A stretch of DNA of 64,000 bases from contig NZ_JAAUWT010000016.1 of NCBI RefSeq assembly GCF_014694455.1, positions 81,129 through 145,128 of the forward strand. The letters are read 5' to 3'. The notes under the pieces were generated by a model. The model did no database searches and was not told the origin of the DNA. It saw only the letters and a program-made list of their open reading frames with translations. This stretch comes from Vibrio sp. S9_S30 (lineage in GTDB: Bacteria; Pseudomonadota; Gammaproteobacteria; Enterobacterales; Vibrionaceae). The position numbers and the translations under genes were made by a program. Positions 50,586 through 61,497 of this stretch are shown piece by piece. How positions within the stretch are numbered: position 1 is the first letter of the stretch; each line of letters begins with the position of its first letter.

Positions 50586-53500
50586 ATGGCCGCTTTTTCT
50601 CCTTTATTTTCTGCGGGCTTGTCCGCATTGGGTAAAGCTATAGTAATAGACGCACAAGGTGATTTGAAAATTGTCCTTGAAGATTATGCCCTCTTACCTG
50701 GAGAAGTGTTTGTCGCTATAGACGACGAGGTCGTTCTTGCTGAGCTCCCTGCGAAAGAAGGTGAGCCGGAGCTTCTAACGGATATCGACCAAATATTGGC
50801 GACAATTGAGACAGGTCAGGATCCTACTCTACTTGTGGATTTTGCTACGGCTGCTGGGGTAGAAACACCTTCACAAGAAAAAATGTTAATCATCGATATT
50901 GCGGGTAACATCAAAATTGTTCCCGTCGGTACAGTATTACTTGCAGGGGAAATTGTTCTGCAAGATGAAAGTGGCTTGTTATTATTTTCTGAAAGTGATC
51001 TCCCAACCACTTCTATTGTCGGTGATAATGGGGAGTTAATTGCTCTTGATACCGACCCTGAAATTGGTCAAATCTTTGCTGCTTTAGAGGAAGGGAATGA
51101 CCCCACCCTCATTGAAGAACTGGCTCCTGCTGCCGGTACTGCTGCTGCTGGATCGTCCATTGGCTTATCTGCTGAAGTTCAACGAACGGGCGTGCAGGTT
51201 TTAGCATCTACATCTTTCGATACGTCTGGGCTACAGAGCCAAGGTGTGTCTGAAACACAAAGCCTTTCACTGCTGAACCTTTTACAAATCGCCGCAATTA
51301 ATCTGCTGCCTTCTGCTCAAAACTTTGATGCCGCATTGGATGAGGATACTTCCATTACGGGGCAGGTGTTAGCGACGGATGCCGACCTTCCTGTTGGCGC
51401 GAGTCTGACTTATTCAACAACATCAACGGCTGTTGGTTTAACGTTCAACTCCGATGGCAGTTATACGTTTGATGCGTCGAGTTATGATTCATTGTCTGAA
51501 GGTGAAGAACAGGTTATCACTATACCTTACACCGCGACAGATAACCTAGGTGGTTCAGGGTCTGGTGTACTAACAATAACGATAACGGGCACTAATGATG
51601 CACCTGTCGCTCAGGCAGACTCTTTTTCCGTGAATGACAATGAAACTTTTTCAGGACAAATGGATGCGACAGACATCGATTTGCCATCAGGTAGTGTTCT
51701 GACATTTAGTACTACAGATGTGGTGGAAGGGCTTACCTTTAACGATGATGGCAGCTACACATTCGATGCCAGTAGCTATGATTATCTTCAAGAGGGGCAA
51801 TCTCTCGAAATTCCGGTGACAGTGACCGTTACTGATGAAGCGGGAGGGACAGACACTACAGTTCTCACCATTACCGTGGTGGGGACTAATGATGCTTCCA
51901 TTGTCTCCGCTGATACCCGAACGCTTACTGAAAACGACAGCGTCCTCAACGCTTCAGGTACTCTAACCAGTACGGATATTGATGGTCCAGATAATCGTTT
52001 TTCTGCCAATACCATTACTAACGATTTTGGTACATTTGAGATCGATGCGGATGGAAACTGGACCTTCTCATCTAATGGCGCATTTGATCATCTCCGAGTA
52101 GGGGAAGAAGCCAGTTTCACTTACCCAGTCACCACCGCCGATGGCACAACCAGTTCGGTTGAAATCACCATCCAAGGCACGAACGACTTACCCGTTGTGG
52201 AAGAACGCTTAGGGGGGTGGACTCGTGAAGATAATACAACGCGTATCGTTAAAAATCTTGTGGTGCAAGATTTAGACAACGACAATCACACGTTTACCGT
52301 CGTTGGCGGAACCGCTCCCGAAGACAGCGTTGGTACGTTCAAAATCAATGCAGAAGGGGTGTGGACGTTTGAACTGATCCCAGGCAAAGCGGATTACCTG
52401 AAAGAAGGTCAGAAGCTGTTTGAAACCTACCTAGTCAAAGTCACGGACGAAGACGGCGGCGAAACGACGGTAGAAGTCTTAATTGGCATTGTCGGCACCA
52501 ACGATGCTTCGGTTGTGTCGTCAGACTCGGTTACGCTGGTTGAAAACGACAGCATCCTCAACACTTCAGGTACTCTAACCAGTACGGATGTAGATGGTCC
52601 GGATAACAGTTTTGTTGCCAATACCATTACCAACGCGTTGGGTACTTTTGTTATCGATGTCAATGGTAATTGGAACTTTACTGCCAGCAGCACATTTGAC
52701 CATTTAAGAGTGGGTGAAAGCGAAAGCTTTACCTACCCAGTCACCACCGCCGATGGCACAACCAGTTCGGTTGAAATCACCATCCAAGGTACGAACGACT
52801 TACCCGTTGTGGAAGAACGTTTAGGGGGGTGGACTCGTGAAGATAATACAACGCGTATCGTTAAAAATCTTGTGGTGCAAGATTTAGACAACGACAATCA
52901 CACGTTTACCGTCGTTGGCGGAACCGCTCCCGAAGACAGCGTTGGTACGTTCAAAATCAATGCAGAAGGGGTGTGGACGTTTGAACTGATCCCAGGCAAA
53001 GCGGATTACCTGAAAGAAGGTCAGAAGCTGTTTGAAACCTACCTAGTCAAAGTCACGGACGAAGATGGCGGCGAAACGACGGTAGAAGTCTTAATTGGCA
53101 TTGTCGGTACCAACGATGCACCAGTGATCGATTCGACGATAAATGTAACGGGTTCAGTCATAGAAGATACGGCTGGTAATGACCTTGCGACAGGGCAATT
53201 GGTTGTGATAGACCCCGATAACGATACGTCACCTAATACAGATTTAACGTGGTCGGACATCAGCACGAATCCTTCTCAATACGGTAGTTTTACGGTGGAT
53301 TCAGGTACGGGAAAATGGACGTACCAAATCAATAACTCGCTTACTGCGGTTCAAGCGTTAGCAAAAGACCAAACCGTTACTGAAACCTTTACTGTTCAAG
53401 TGAGTGATGGCAATGCAACCGATACTCAAGAGGTGACTGTTACGATAACAGGGACAAATGATGTGCCTATTGTCACGGGAGGTCAGTTTTCCGACACCGT

Positions 53501-56500
53501 CACCGAAGACAGCACCAAAACGACGGCTTCTGGTGCCATCAGTTTTACCGATGTTGATGTCAATGACGAACATACTTGGACAATCAACGGCGGTGGAGCA
53601 GGGACCTATGGCAACCTCACCATCGACAACGACGGGAATTGGCGGTATGTATTGGATGCGGCAAAATCCAATAGCCTATATGAAAACCAGCGAGAGACGG
53701 AAACGTTTACCGTAACCCTAAGTGACGGTAACGGTGGCAAGGTTGAAAAAGACATTGAGATCTTCGTTATAGGCAGCAACGACTTACCGGTTGTCACCGG
53801 TGGAACATCTGGCGACGTTGAAGAAGACAATACGTCACTTCAGAAGGCGACAGGTACAATCGCGATCCAAGATCCAGATGTGCCTGATAGTACGGAATTC
53901 AAGCTACAGGGTAGCGGTACTCAAACCTACGGTACATTTAGCCTTAATGAAGCGACAGGCGAATGGGAATTCGATATAAATAATGCGGCGGCGCAAGCTT
54001 TGGCAGAAGGTCAGGAAGTCACGCATACGTTCACTGTTGAAATCACCGATGACTATAACGGAGTGATTACTCAAGATATTGTCATTACGATAACGGGAGA
54101 TAACGATCAACCGTTTATCTCGGGTACACAGTCTGGACAAGTAAAAGAAGACAACACGTTAACCGTAAATGGTTCCATGGACGTGGCAGACGCCGATGTG
54201 GATGATACTCATGGATGGACGGTGAGCAATGATGGCGTTGGTAAATACGGTTCCATCTCTATCGACGCAAACGGAGATTGGACCTACGTCCTGAACAACC
54301 AAAGTAATACAGTCCAGCGCCTACCTGAAGGGCAAAAAGAACAGGAAACCTTTACGGTCACGGTGAGCGATGGAAAAGGCGGTATCGATACCAAAGAAAT
54401 CACCATTGAAGTCACGGGTACAAACGATATTCCACGCATGACGGGCAGCAGAATCGGCACGGTGACTGAAGACGGAACATTGTCCGTATCCAGGAGATTA
54501 AAACCAGGTGATGTCGATCAAAACGAGACACATACCTGGGAAGTCACTCGGTCCCACCCAAACAGTTTAGGCACATTCAGTATTAATGCCTTTGGATGGT
54601 GGAGGTTTACACTCGACAATGACAAAGCCGATTATCTCGATATCGGAGACGTCGTTCGTGAGGAATATTGGGTTAAAGTGACCGATAGCGAAGGGGCGTC
54701 AACCACTAAAAAAGTAGTGGTTACGATTAAAGGCAGCAATGATGCTCCGACTCTCGATGGTGACCTAACTGGCACCGTTACAGAAGACATTCAGAGCCTG
54801 ACATCGGGTACATTACTCGATGGCGACCCAGACGCGGATGATACTCACACCTTTGCCGTCTTGAATCCCAAAGGGCGATTCGGTGAATTAACCATGAGTT
54901 CTGATGGCAATTGGAGTTATGCACTTACAAATTCGAATAGTCAAGTTCAAGCGCTCGCGGTAGGTGAGACGTTGACGGATACCTATCGGGTGACGGTCAC
55001 CGACAGTCACGGAGCGAAAACAGAAAAGAATCTGGTGATTACGGTTCAAGGCAGCAATGATGATCCTACGATAACAGGTAAAATCTCGGGTACGGTGATC
55101 GAAGCGGTTGCCAGTCAGCAAGAAACTGAGGGACAGCTTACCGCGCTTGATACCGACACGACAGATACACATTCTTGGAAAGTAGTGGCTTCAGCGGGTA
55201 CATTCGGAACGTTCGAGATTGATGAAAATACTGGGAAGTGGACGTATCAACTGGATTCAACGAAAGAGGCAACGATTCAGCTAGACGCAGGGGAAGTTGC
55301 GCAAGATACGTTTATTGTAGAAGTGGATGACGGTAACTTAGGAAAAACCACACAAGAAATCACCATCAATGTCGTAGGGACCAATACCGATCCAAGCATC
55401 GTTGGCGATGATACTGGCAGTATAAAAGAACTGGCAGGCACTGGTACGCCGTCTACGCCGAATACCACAACTGGCACTTTGGATTCTGGCGATCCAGATA
55501 GAAGTGATACGCATACTTGGATGGTTGTCGATCCGTCTGGTCACTATGGCTCGCTTTCTATCGACAGTAACGGTAAATGGACGTTTACTCTTAATGATTC
55601 ATCCAAGGACGTTAACCAATTGGATGAAGGCGACACCGCTACCGACACGTTCACAGTGCGAGTAACCGACAGCTTTGGACAGCAAAGTGAATCTCAAGTA
55701 GAGATAACCATTACGGGAACCAATGATGCACCGACATTGTCAGGAAGCCAGCTGTCTAAAACGTTAACCGAAGATGTCGCAACGGCTGTATCCGGTCAGC
55801 TTAAATCGGGAGATCCCGATAAAGACGACGGTGCTGAGTTTGGCATATCTGGTCCACCGACAGCTGGGGAAGGCACATACGGAAATCTCGTGGTCAACTC
55901 TGCAACGGGTCAGTGGAGCTATACCCTAAACGATGCGAATTCGACAGCCATTCAACAGCTCTCACCGACCACAAGTTTGACGGAGACGTTTACGGTTTTT
56001 GTCGAAGATGATGCGGGAGAAAAAGTAGAGAAAACCCTGACCATTACAATTGCTGGAACCAATGATGAGCCAGACATTGTTGGAGATATTTCTGCGACGT
56101 ATACCGAAGATAGTGGAACAGGTACAAGTGTCTCATTGAGCGGAAAGCTTGATATTCAGGAAATCGATATTGATGTTTCTGATGGTACAGACACGGATTC
56201 TGTAGATACCGCAAAGTTTGTCGCCTCTACGTTTGCAGGAAATTTAGGTAAGCTTACTGTAGATGAAAGCGGCAATTGGGAATACTTGATCAATAATGAT
56301 TCCCATCAAATTCAAGGTTTGCGTCAAGGCGACACTTATACAGAAACATTCACGATTCTTGCGGAAGATGAATTTGGTGCGATTGTGAGTAAAGATCTTA
56401 CAATAACCGTTAAAGGAACCAATGATTTACCCGTTGTGACAGGAGACGATGATGGCACTGTGACGGTAACGAAATCCGAATCTACCCAAGGCATGGTCGT

Positions 56501-59500
56501 TGCGACAGATGCTGATTCTCTTGATGATGTCAAGGAATGGACGGTGGTAGACAGCGATGGAAGTTATGGGACTCTAACTATCGATTCCGCGACAGGTAAA
56601 TGGCTGTATACCATCGATGCAGAAAAAACGATGCCTGCGCCAAGCAGTACCGTAAATGACGTATTCCATGTTCAAGCGAAAGATCTAGACGGTGGTGTAT
56701 CAGCAGCTTTCCCAATTGTTATTAAAGTGCAAGGCTCTAATTTCCCTTCTGTTGGAGATGGTGGCTCGCCAAACAATGATCAGCCGGATATTGCTGGTGA
56801 TATTTCTGGTTCTGTGACCGAAGACTCTCTCACCTCAGAATCTGGTCAGTTAATAGCGAACGATCCTGATGTCGGGGACTTACATACTTGGAGCTTAATC
56901 AATAGTGAGGGCACTGTCGCACCGGATAATAAGCTTGAAGGTACCTATGGTACGTTGGAACTCAATCCAGTAACTGGGAAGTGGCACTATATTTTAAACA
57001 ACAGTGATCCACTGGTTCAGGCTTTGGAGCCTGGGCAAGTTGAGCAAGAAACATTTACTGTAAAAGTGACGGATTCCTCCGGAGAAACCAACGACTCAGA
57101 TACTCAAACGATAACGATTAATGTCGTGGGCAGTGCTGATCACGTTGAGGTGACAAGCCCCATTATTGATACCGCGCAACTGGTTGAAGATACAACAGAA
57201 ACCGATTCTGGAACACTCACCATACCGGAAGGGCTCGGTGCAAGCACATGGCACTTGCCAACAGGTGAAGGCGAATACGGCACATTAACACTCGATTCAT
57301 CAGGAAACTGGAGCTACAACCTCAACAGTGCTCATTCCGCTGTTAATCAGTTAAAGGCAGGGGCAACGATCACTGAGAGCTTTAACGTGGTTGTCGTTGA
57401 TGAATACGGAAAAACCACCGTTGATGCCAGTGGTAACCCAATCAAACTCCAAATTGAAATTGATATCACGGGCACTAATGATTCACCAAGTATTACTGGT
57501 GAACTCACCAGTAATATTGCGAACACGGATAATGACGGCAAAGTGGCTGGAACGCTCAATTCTGGCGACCCTGACGTGGATGATGTACATGAGTGGCGAT
57601 TGCCTAATGAAACGGCAACGAACGAAGAGCAGGGCACTTACGGAAAACTGGTTCTTAACTCCGTTACTGGGAGTTACGAGTATCAGTTAGATCAAAGTAA
57701 CACTACGGTTCAAAACTTAGGTCAAACAGACACGCTCTCAGAAACTTTTGATGTCGTTGTTCGAGATGCGCTTGGGCTTGAGTCATCAGAAACCATCACA
57801 ATTACCATTACAGGCTCCAATGATGCGCCTGTGATTTCTGGTGATGTATCGGGTACTGCGGTAGAAAACAGCAGTACACCCGCTTCAGGAAAATTGGATG
57901 CGAATGAAGCCAATTCCGATGATTCTGCTTCCTTTATCGCTAAGGAAGGAAGTAGTGCTCTTAAAGGGACGTACGGAACGTTCGAAATTGATGCTAATGG
58001 CAATTGGACTTACAACCTATACAACGGTCAGCCTCATGTCGAGAAACTGTCACCGGATTCTTCGGTATCGGAAGTCTTTGTGGTTATTGCAGTAGACAGC
58101 TTTGGCGTTACCACTCGAGAAACCGTGACTGTGACCATTACGGGGACGAATGATGGCCCTGTTATTTCTGGAGACGCAACAGGTGTTGTTGCAGAAACCG
58201 CCGTTACGACAGCGTCTGGAAGTTTGGTCACAGCAGATGTTGATGAAGCAGATACTGCGAGTTACAGTGTCACCACTGCGGCATCATATGGAACAATGAC
58301 GGTTAACCCTACGACAGGAGCATGGGAGTATGTTGTCGACAGTAGCAACACAACGGTAAACAGCTTGAGCAAAGGATCATCCATTGTTGATACTGCGATT
58401 GTGACGGTTACCGACAAATTCAGCGGTACAGACACCATCACCATTAATATCACCATCAATGGTGAAAATGATGCCCCGGTTATTGTGGGTAATCTCTCAT
58501 CAGATACGGACGCAATAGCACAGGAAGAATCTGCGACTACCATTACTGGTCAACTCAATTCCGGTGATCCAGATGTTTTGGATACTCCAGATTCCCATCT
58601 CTGGGAAGTGCTGAATGACAATTCGCCATATGGGAGTATGTCTGTCGATCAGAGTGGGGAATGGACATTTAATTTAGATAACAGCCATTCTGATATTCAA
58701 GAGTTAGGTACAGGCGAAGAAATCGTCATTGCTTATCAAATTAAAGTGTCCGATCAACACAACGAGAGCGACACACAGACGGTTTCTATTACCGTTAAGG
58801 GAACCAACGATACACCCATCGTGAGTGGACCATTGACAGGCAGCATATCCGAAGACGGAAATTCAAGCACGACAGGTGACCTGAATGTAAGCGATGTCGA
58901 TGTGAACGACACACACACTTGGAGTGTGAATGGCAGTGATACGGGTACGTATGGTTCCATTGCCGTTGATGCTAATGGTGTATGGACGTACACGTTAGCG
59001 AACGATTCGGATGCAGTGCAAAATTTAGCGGCTGGACAGACAGAACAAGATACCTTCCAGATCAGTGTATTTGACGGTACCGAAACGGTAACGAAGACAG
59101 TCACAATAGATGTTGAAGGAAGTAATGATGCACCATCGATTACTGGTGATGTATCAGGTGGGATTTCCCAAGGTTCAGCCTCAAGTATTACAGGGGATTT
59201 GAACGTATCGGACAAAGATTTATCGGATACGCACTCTTGGTTGATAGTAGGCAGCTCGGTTGGTCAATACGGTGAGATAACACTTAATGCATCGTCAGGT
59301 GAGTGGGAATACACCGTTAATAATGCATTGCTGGGCAGTGATGCATTAGGAGAAGGTGAGACGGAGACAGAACTCTTTACTGTGCAAGTCTCTGACGGAA
59401 ATGGTGGCTCAAGGAACCAAAACGTCAGTATTACCGTATCTGGTAGAAACGATGCACCAATAATTACAGCTGTAAATGTTGCGGGGACCACAACACTTGG

Positions 59501-60713
59501 GTTTGCAGCATCAGCAGCCGGAAGCCTTACGGCATCAGATCCTGATTTAAACAACGATTCACTGCTTTGGTCTGTTTCAGATCCTAACGGAACGTATGGG
59601 AACCTCAGTATCAATCAATCTGGGATGTGGTCTTACGTTATTGACGAAACCAAACCCAATGCATCTGACCTAATAAGTGGTGCGACTAAAACAGAAACGT
59701 TCACCATAGAAGTTGAAGATTCACACGGAGGCATTTCGACTGAAACCGTCACCGTGACGGTTAATGGTGCATTGTTCAATGGCTTGGTTACGTCAGGCAA
59801 TGATATCCTCATCGCAACGGACGACGATGAAGTGATTTTTGGTGATCCAAAAGGGAGCGGTGCAGTTTCTCAAGACGCTTTTATATGGCAACCTGGTTCA
59901 TTGGGTTCGCCAGCGGGGCATGACATAGTTAGAGAGTTTGACGCAAACAATGATCAGCTGGATATCAGCGCAATTGTTCAAGCAGATAACTTGCTAGGTA
60001 TTTCCGCGTTAGCATCCGACATTGCTCTCTCAGAGGATTCAGGCAGTAGCATACTTACTATAAGCGACGCGAGTGGTGTGATTCAAACTATTGAAATCGA
60101 AGATGTAGGATTGAGTGAATTCCTGAATCACGCATCTCCAAACAGCTTATCCCCTGAAGAGAAAATAGAGCGTTTGCTAGACAACGGTAGTTTGGTCGTA
60201 AGTGACAATATCGGTGACAGTGCAGCGAATACCATCGATGGTGGGATGATATTGTCTGATAGCCTATTTGGCCTTGCTGGAAATGATATTCTCGACGGTG
60301 ATGGCGGTTCGGATATTCTTGCGGGCGGCAGCGGGAACGATATTTTAACTGGTGGCAGCGGGAGCGACTTGTTTGTCTGGTACAAAGGAGAAACAGACAG
60401 TAATTCAAGTCATGACCAAATCACTGATTTTACGTTATCCACCGACGTCAGCATCGGCGATAAGATGGACTTAAGGGACATCTTGCCTGATTCGGTAGAT
60501 GGCAGTGATCTTTCTGAACTGCTGGGTCATATCTCTGCATCTGTCTCTAGTGATAGCTCAACTCTAGAGCTTGTTGTAACGCCTGAAGTCGGTATGACGC
60601 AGGCGATAGATGTTGTCATCGGCAATGCTAGTGACTATGGTTTATCACTCACTTCGACCTCAAGTGAAATAGTGAATGAACTTATGAACCAAAATGCTTT
60701 TAGATGGGATTAA
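50586..60713 (+). CDS. Giant RTX adhesin with duplicated retention module and 26 VCBS-like domains
   Basis: A 3375-residue surface protein. The N-terminus (residues about 1-230) is a LapA-type retention module, apparently duplicated: IDAQGDLKIVLEDYALLPGEV (from 21) and IDIAGNIKIVPVGTVLLAGEI (from 103). Each copy ends in ETGQDPTL/EEGNDPTL and a dialanine motif (TAAG at 88-91, PAAG at 181-184). From about 240 to 3080 there are 26 tandem domains of about 100-125 residues, most with VTED, D-x-D-x-x-DTHTW, YG, G-x-W-Y, ETFTV and a GTNDAP-type end. Domains 4 and 6 are nearly identical. The C-terminus has RTX nonapeptides (GLAGNDILDGDGGSDILAGGSG, residues about 3227-3255) and a type I secretion signal of the T1SS_VCA0849-like kind. 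ATG 50586 follows GGGAG; a TTG lies at 50562. The protein should be secreted by type I and anchored at the outer membrane for adhesion or biofilm formation. Confidence 0.93.
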   Translation: MAAFSPLFSAGLSALGKAIVIDAQGDLKIVLEDYALLPGEVFVAIDDEVVLAELPAKEGEPELLTDIDQILATIETGQDPTLLVDFATAAGVETPSQEKMLIIDIAGNIKIVPVGTVLLAGEIVLQDESGLLLFSESDLPTTSIVGDNGELIALDTDPEIGQIFAALEEGNDPTLIEELAPAAGTAAAGSSIGLSAEVQRTGVQVLASTSFDTSGLQSQGVSETQSLSLLNLLQIAAINLLPSAQNFDAALDEDTSITGQVLATDADLPVGASLTYSTTSTAVGLTFNSDGSYTFDASSYDSLSEGEEQVITIPYTATDNLGGSGSGVLTITITGTNDAPVAQADSFSVNDNETFSGQMDATDIDLPSGSVLTFSTTDVVEGLTFNDDGSYTFDASSYDYLQEGQSLEIPVTVTVTDEAGGTDTTVLTITVVGTNDASIVSADTRTLTENDSVLNASGTLTSTDIDGPDNRFSANTITNDFGTFEIDADGNWTFSSNGAFDHLRVGEEASFTYPVTTADGTTSSVEITIQGTNDLPVVEERLGGWTREDNTTRIVKNLVVQDLDNDNHTFTVVGGTAPEDSVGTFKINAEGVWTFELIPGKADYLKEGQKLFETYLVKVTDEDGGETTVEVLIGIVGTNDASVVSSDSVTLVENDSILNTSGTLTSTDVDGPDNSFVANTITNALGTFVIDVNGNWNFTASSTFDHLRVGESESFTYPVTTADGTTSSVEITIQGTNDLPVVEERLGGWTREDNTTRIVKNLVVQDLDNDNHTFTVVGGTAPEDSVGTFKINAEGVWTFELIPGKADYLKEGQKLFETYLVKVTDEDGGETTVEVLIGIVGTNDAPVIDSTINVTGSVIEDTAGNDLATGQLVVIDPDNDTSPNTDLTWSDISTNPSQYGSFTVDSGTGKWTYQINNSLTAVQALAKDQTVTETFTVQVSDGNATDTQEVTVTITGTNDVPIVTGGQFSDTVTEDSTKTTASGAISFTDVDVNDEHTWTINGGGAGTYGNLTIDNDGNWRYVLDAAKSNSLYENQRETETFTVTLSDGNGGKVEKDIEIFVIGSNDLPVVTGGTSGDVEEDNTSLQKATGTIAIQDPDVPDSTEFKLQGSGTQTYGTFSLNEATGEWEFDINNAAAQALAEGQEVTHTFTVEITDDYNGVITQDIVITITGDNDQPFISGTQSGQVKEDNTLTVNGSMDVADADVDDTHGWTVSNDGVGKYGSISIDANGDWTYVLNNQSNTVQRLPEGQKEQETFTVTVSDGKGGIDTKEITIEVTGTNDIPRMTGSRIGTVTEDGTLSVSRRLKPGDVDQNETHTWEVTRSHPNSLGTFSINAFGWWRFTLDNDKADYLDIGDVVREEYWVKVTDSEGASTTKKVVVTIKGSNDAPTLDGDLTGTVTEDIQSLTSGTLLDGDPDADDTHTFAVLNPKGRFGELTMSSDGNWSYALTNSNSQVQALAVGETLTDTYRVTVTDSHGAKTEKNLVITVQGSNDDPTITGKISGTVIEAVASQQETEGQLTALDTDTTDTHSWKVVASAGTFGTFEIDENTGKWTYQLDSTKEATIQLDAGEVAQDTFIVEVDDGNLGKTTQEITINVVGTNTDPSIVGDDTGSIKELAGTGTPSTPNTTTGTLDSGDPDRSDTHTWMVVDPSGHYGSLSIDSNGKWTFTLNDSSKDVNQLDEGDTATDTFTVRVTDSFGQQSESQVEITITGTNDAPTLSGSQLSKTLTEDVATAVSGQLKSGDPDKDDGAEFGISGPPTAGEGTYGNLVVNSATGQWSYTLNDANSTAIQQLSPTTSLTETFTVFVEDDAGEKVEKTLTITIAGTNDEPDIVGDISATYTEDSGTGTSVSLSGKLDIQEIDIDVSDGTDTDSVDTAKFVASTFAGNLGKLTVDESGNWEYLINNDSHQIQGLRQGDTYTETFTILAEDEFGAIVSKDLTITVKGTNDLPVVTGDDDGTVTVTKSESTQGMVVATDADSLDDVKEWTVVDSDGSYGTLTIDSATGKWLYTIDAEKTMPAPSSTVNDVFHVQAKDLDGGVSAAFPIVIKVQGSNFPSVGDGGSPNNDQPDIAGDISGSVTEDSLTSESGQLIANDPDVGDLHTWSLINSEGTVAPDNKLEGTYGTLELNPVTGKWHYILNNSDPLVQALEPGQVEQETFTVKVTDSSGETNDSDTQTITINVVGSADHVEVTSPIIDTAQLVEDTTETDSGTLTIPEGLGASTWHLPTGEGEYGTLTLDSSGNWSYNLNSAHSAVNQLKAGATITESFNVVVVDEYGKTTVDASGNPIKLQIEIDITGTNDSPSITGELTSNIANTDNDGKVAGTLNSGDPDVDDVHEWRLPNETATNEEQGTYGKLVLNSVTGSYEYQLDQSNTTVQNLGQTDTLSETFDVVVRDALGLESSETITITITGSNDAPVISGDVSGTAVENSSTPASGKLDANEANSDDSASFIAKEGSSALKGTYGTFEIDANGNWTYNLYNGQPHVEKLSPDSSVSEVFVVIAVDSFGVTTRETVTVTITGTNDGPVISGDATGVVAETAVTTASGSLVTADVDEADTASYSVTTAASYGTMTVNPTTGAWEYVVDSSNTTVNSLSKGSSIVDTAIVTVTDKFSGTDTITINITINGENDAPVIVGNLSSDTDAIAQEESATTITGQLNSGDPDVLDTPDSHLWEVLNDNSPYGSMSVDQSGEWTFNLDNSHSDIQELGTGEEIVIAYQIKVSDQHNESDTQTVSITVKGTNDTPIVSGPLTGSISEDGNSSTTGDLNVSDVDVNDTHTWSVNGSDTGTYGSIAVDANGVWTYTLANDSDAVQNLAAGQTEQDTFQISVFDGTETVTKTVTIDVEGSNDAPSITGDVSGGISQGSASSITGDLNVSDKDLSDTHSWLIVGSSVGQYGEITLNASSGEWEYTVNNALLGSDALGEGETETELFTVQVSDGNGGSRNQNVSITVSGRNDAPIITAVNVAGTTTLGFAASAAGSLTASDPDLNNDSLLWSVSDPNGTYGNLSINQSGMWSYVIDETKPNASDLISGATKTETFTIEVEDSHGGISTETVTVTVNGALFNGLVTSGNDILIATDDDEVIFGDPKGSGAVSQDAFIWQPGSLGSPAGHDIVREFDANNDQLDISAIVQADNLLGISALASDIALSEDSGSSILTISDASGVIQTIEIEDVGLSEFLNHASPNSLSPEEKIERLLDNGSLVVSDNIGDSAANTIDGGMILSDSLFGLAGNDILDGDGGSDILAGGSGNDILTGGSGSDLFVWYKGETDSNSSHDQITDFTLSTDVSIGDKMDLRDILPDSVDGSDLSELLGHISASVSSDSSTLELVVTPEVGMTQAIDVVIGNASDYGLSLTSTSSEIVNELMNQNAFRWD
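52122..53119 (+). repeat. 612-bp tandem duplication inside the adhesin gene
   Basis: Positions 52122-52507 and 52734-53119 are almost identical (about four silent changes seen in 386 bp), with a period of 612 bp (204 codons, two domains). The intervening halves are similar but more diverged. Domains 3-4 were thus copied as a pair to give 5-6. Confidence 0.9.
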
Positions 60714-60732
60714 TGTAAACTTCCCTATTTTC

Positions 60733-60761
60733 AAAGGGCTGGAATTTTCCAGCCCTTTTTT
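60733..60761 (+). terminator. Intrinsic terminator of the first adhesin
   Basis: AAAGGGCTGG (60733-60742) pairs with CCAGCCCTTT (60749-60758), followed by T-run, 20 bases past the stop. Confidence 0.93.
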
Positions 60762-60843
60762 ATTTCTGCTAATTCAACAATTTAATTCACTAGTTTGTAT
60801 AAGGCTATTCTATGTCGACTATTTTTAACGATTACTAGTACTT

Positions 60844-61041
60844 TTACTGATGCGCATTAATAAAATTTGGTGGTATTTCGTTTCCCCAAAAAGAATGCTC
60901 GGTGATTAAAGTGAACGCGTAACCAGCATAGGGCTGATCGGAAGATACCAATTGGCTTAGTGATGAGTCATCTTTTTGATTCGTGGCAAGAAGGGGAGCC
61001 CAGTTATAAGAAATAGGATGATATGAAGTTGTGATACCCAA
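60844..61041 (-). pseudogene. Fragment resembling an LpxR-type (DUF2219) outer-membrane enzyme
   Basis: A 65-codon open stretch begins at TTG directly after an in-frame stop. The segment SSDQPYAGYAFTLITEHSFWG recalls the DRPYAG-type motif of LpxR/DUF2219 lipid A 3'-O-deacylases. There is no ribosome site and no signal peptide, and the rest of the family length (about 300 residues) is missing. It is probably a remnant between two adhesin genes. The family call is tentative. Confidence 0.4.
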
Positions 61042-61497
61042 TTACAATTAGATCTTAAGTAACAATGAAGAAATTGAATCACATATAAGATTTTTGTATT
61101 AAAAATAAGAAAAGTTGATAAATAATTACTTATTCAGTCGTGTGAAAATCGAGTGAGAAATGGCTTATTAAAGATAAACTTGCCCATAAAGCTCTTTTCG
61201 AGTTTTTACTTTAAGGATTAATTTTTAATGAAAATAAACTTTTCTTCGTGAATTTGGTTGTTTTATCATTAATTTAGTTCCAACTTTCTAAAAGCGGTTG
61301 GAATTGTAATATAAAGGTTATCAACTTTGAGAGCTAGCTCATAAAGTACGCAGGGATTGTAAAGAGATATTGATTCAGGCAATGGGTTTTGTGGAGTTAG
61401 TTCCATATAGATGATAAATTCTTAGATTAACTAATGAAAATCTAATGCGTCGTTCACTCTGGCTCGTAATGACGCAACGAATAATTTTGGGGTTAGC
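61042..61497. other. AT-rich leader of the second adhesin, no gene seen
   Basis: A 456-base gap. A small hairpin (TTCCAAC at 61278 with GTTGGAA at 61297) is visible, but without a T-run. The promoter of the second adhesin should lie here. The inverted repeats seen before the first adhesin do not recur. Confidence 0.5.

Noticed and set aside
51788..59614. Many frames of 60-150 codons antisense to the adhesin, rich in Ser/Val/Thr
   Set aside because: They are mirror images of the VCBS repeats (GTNDAP and TV-rich strands read backwards) and have no start signals.
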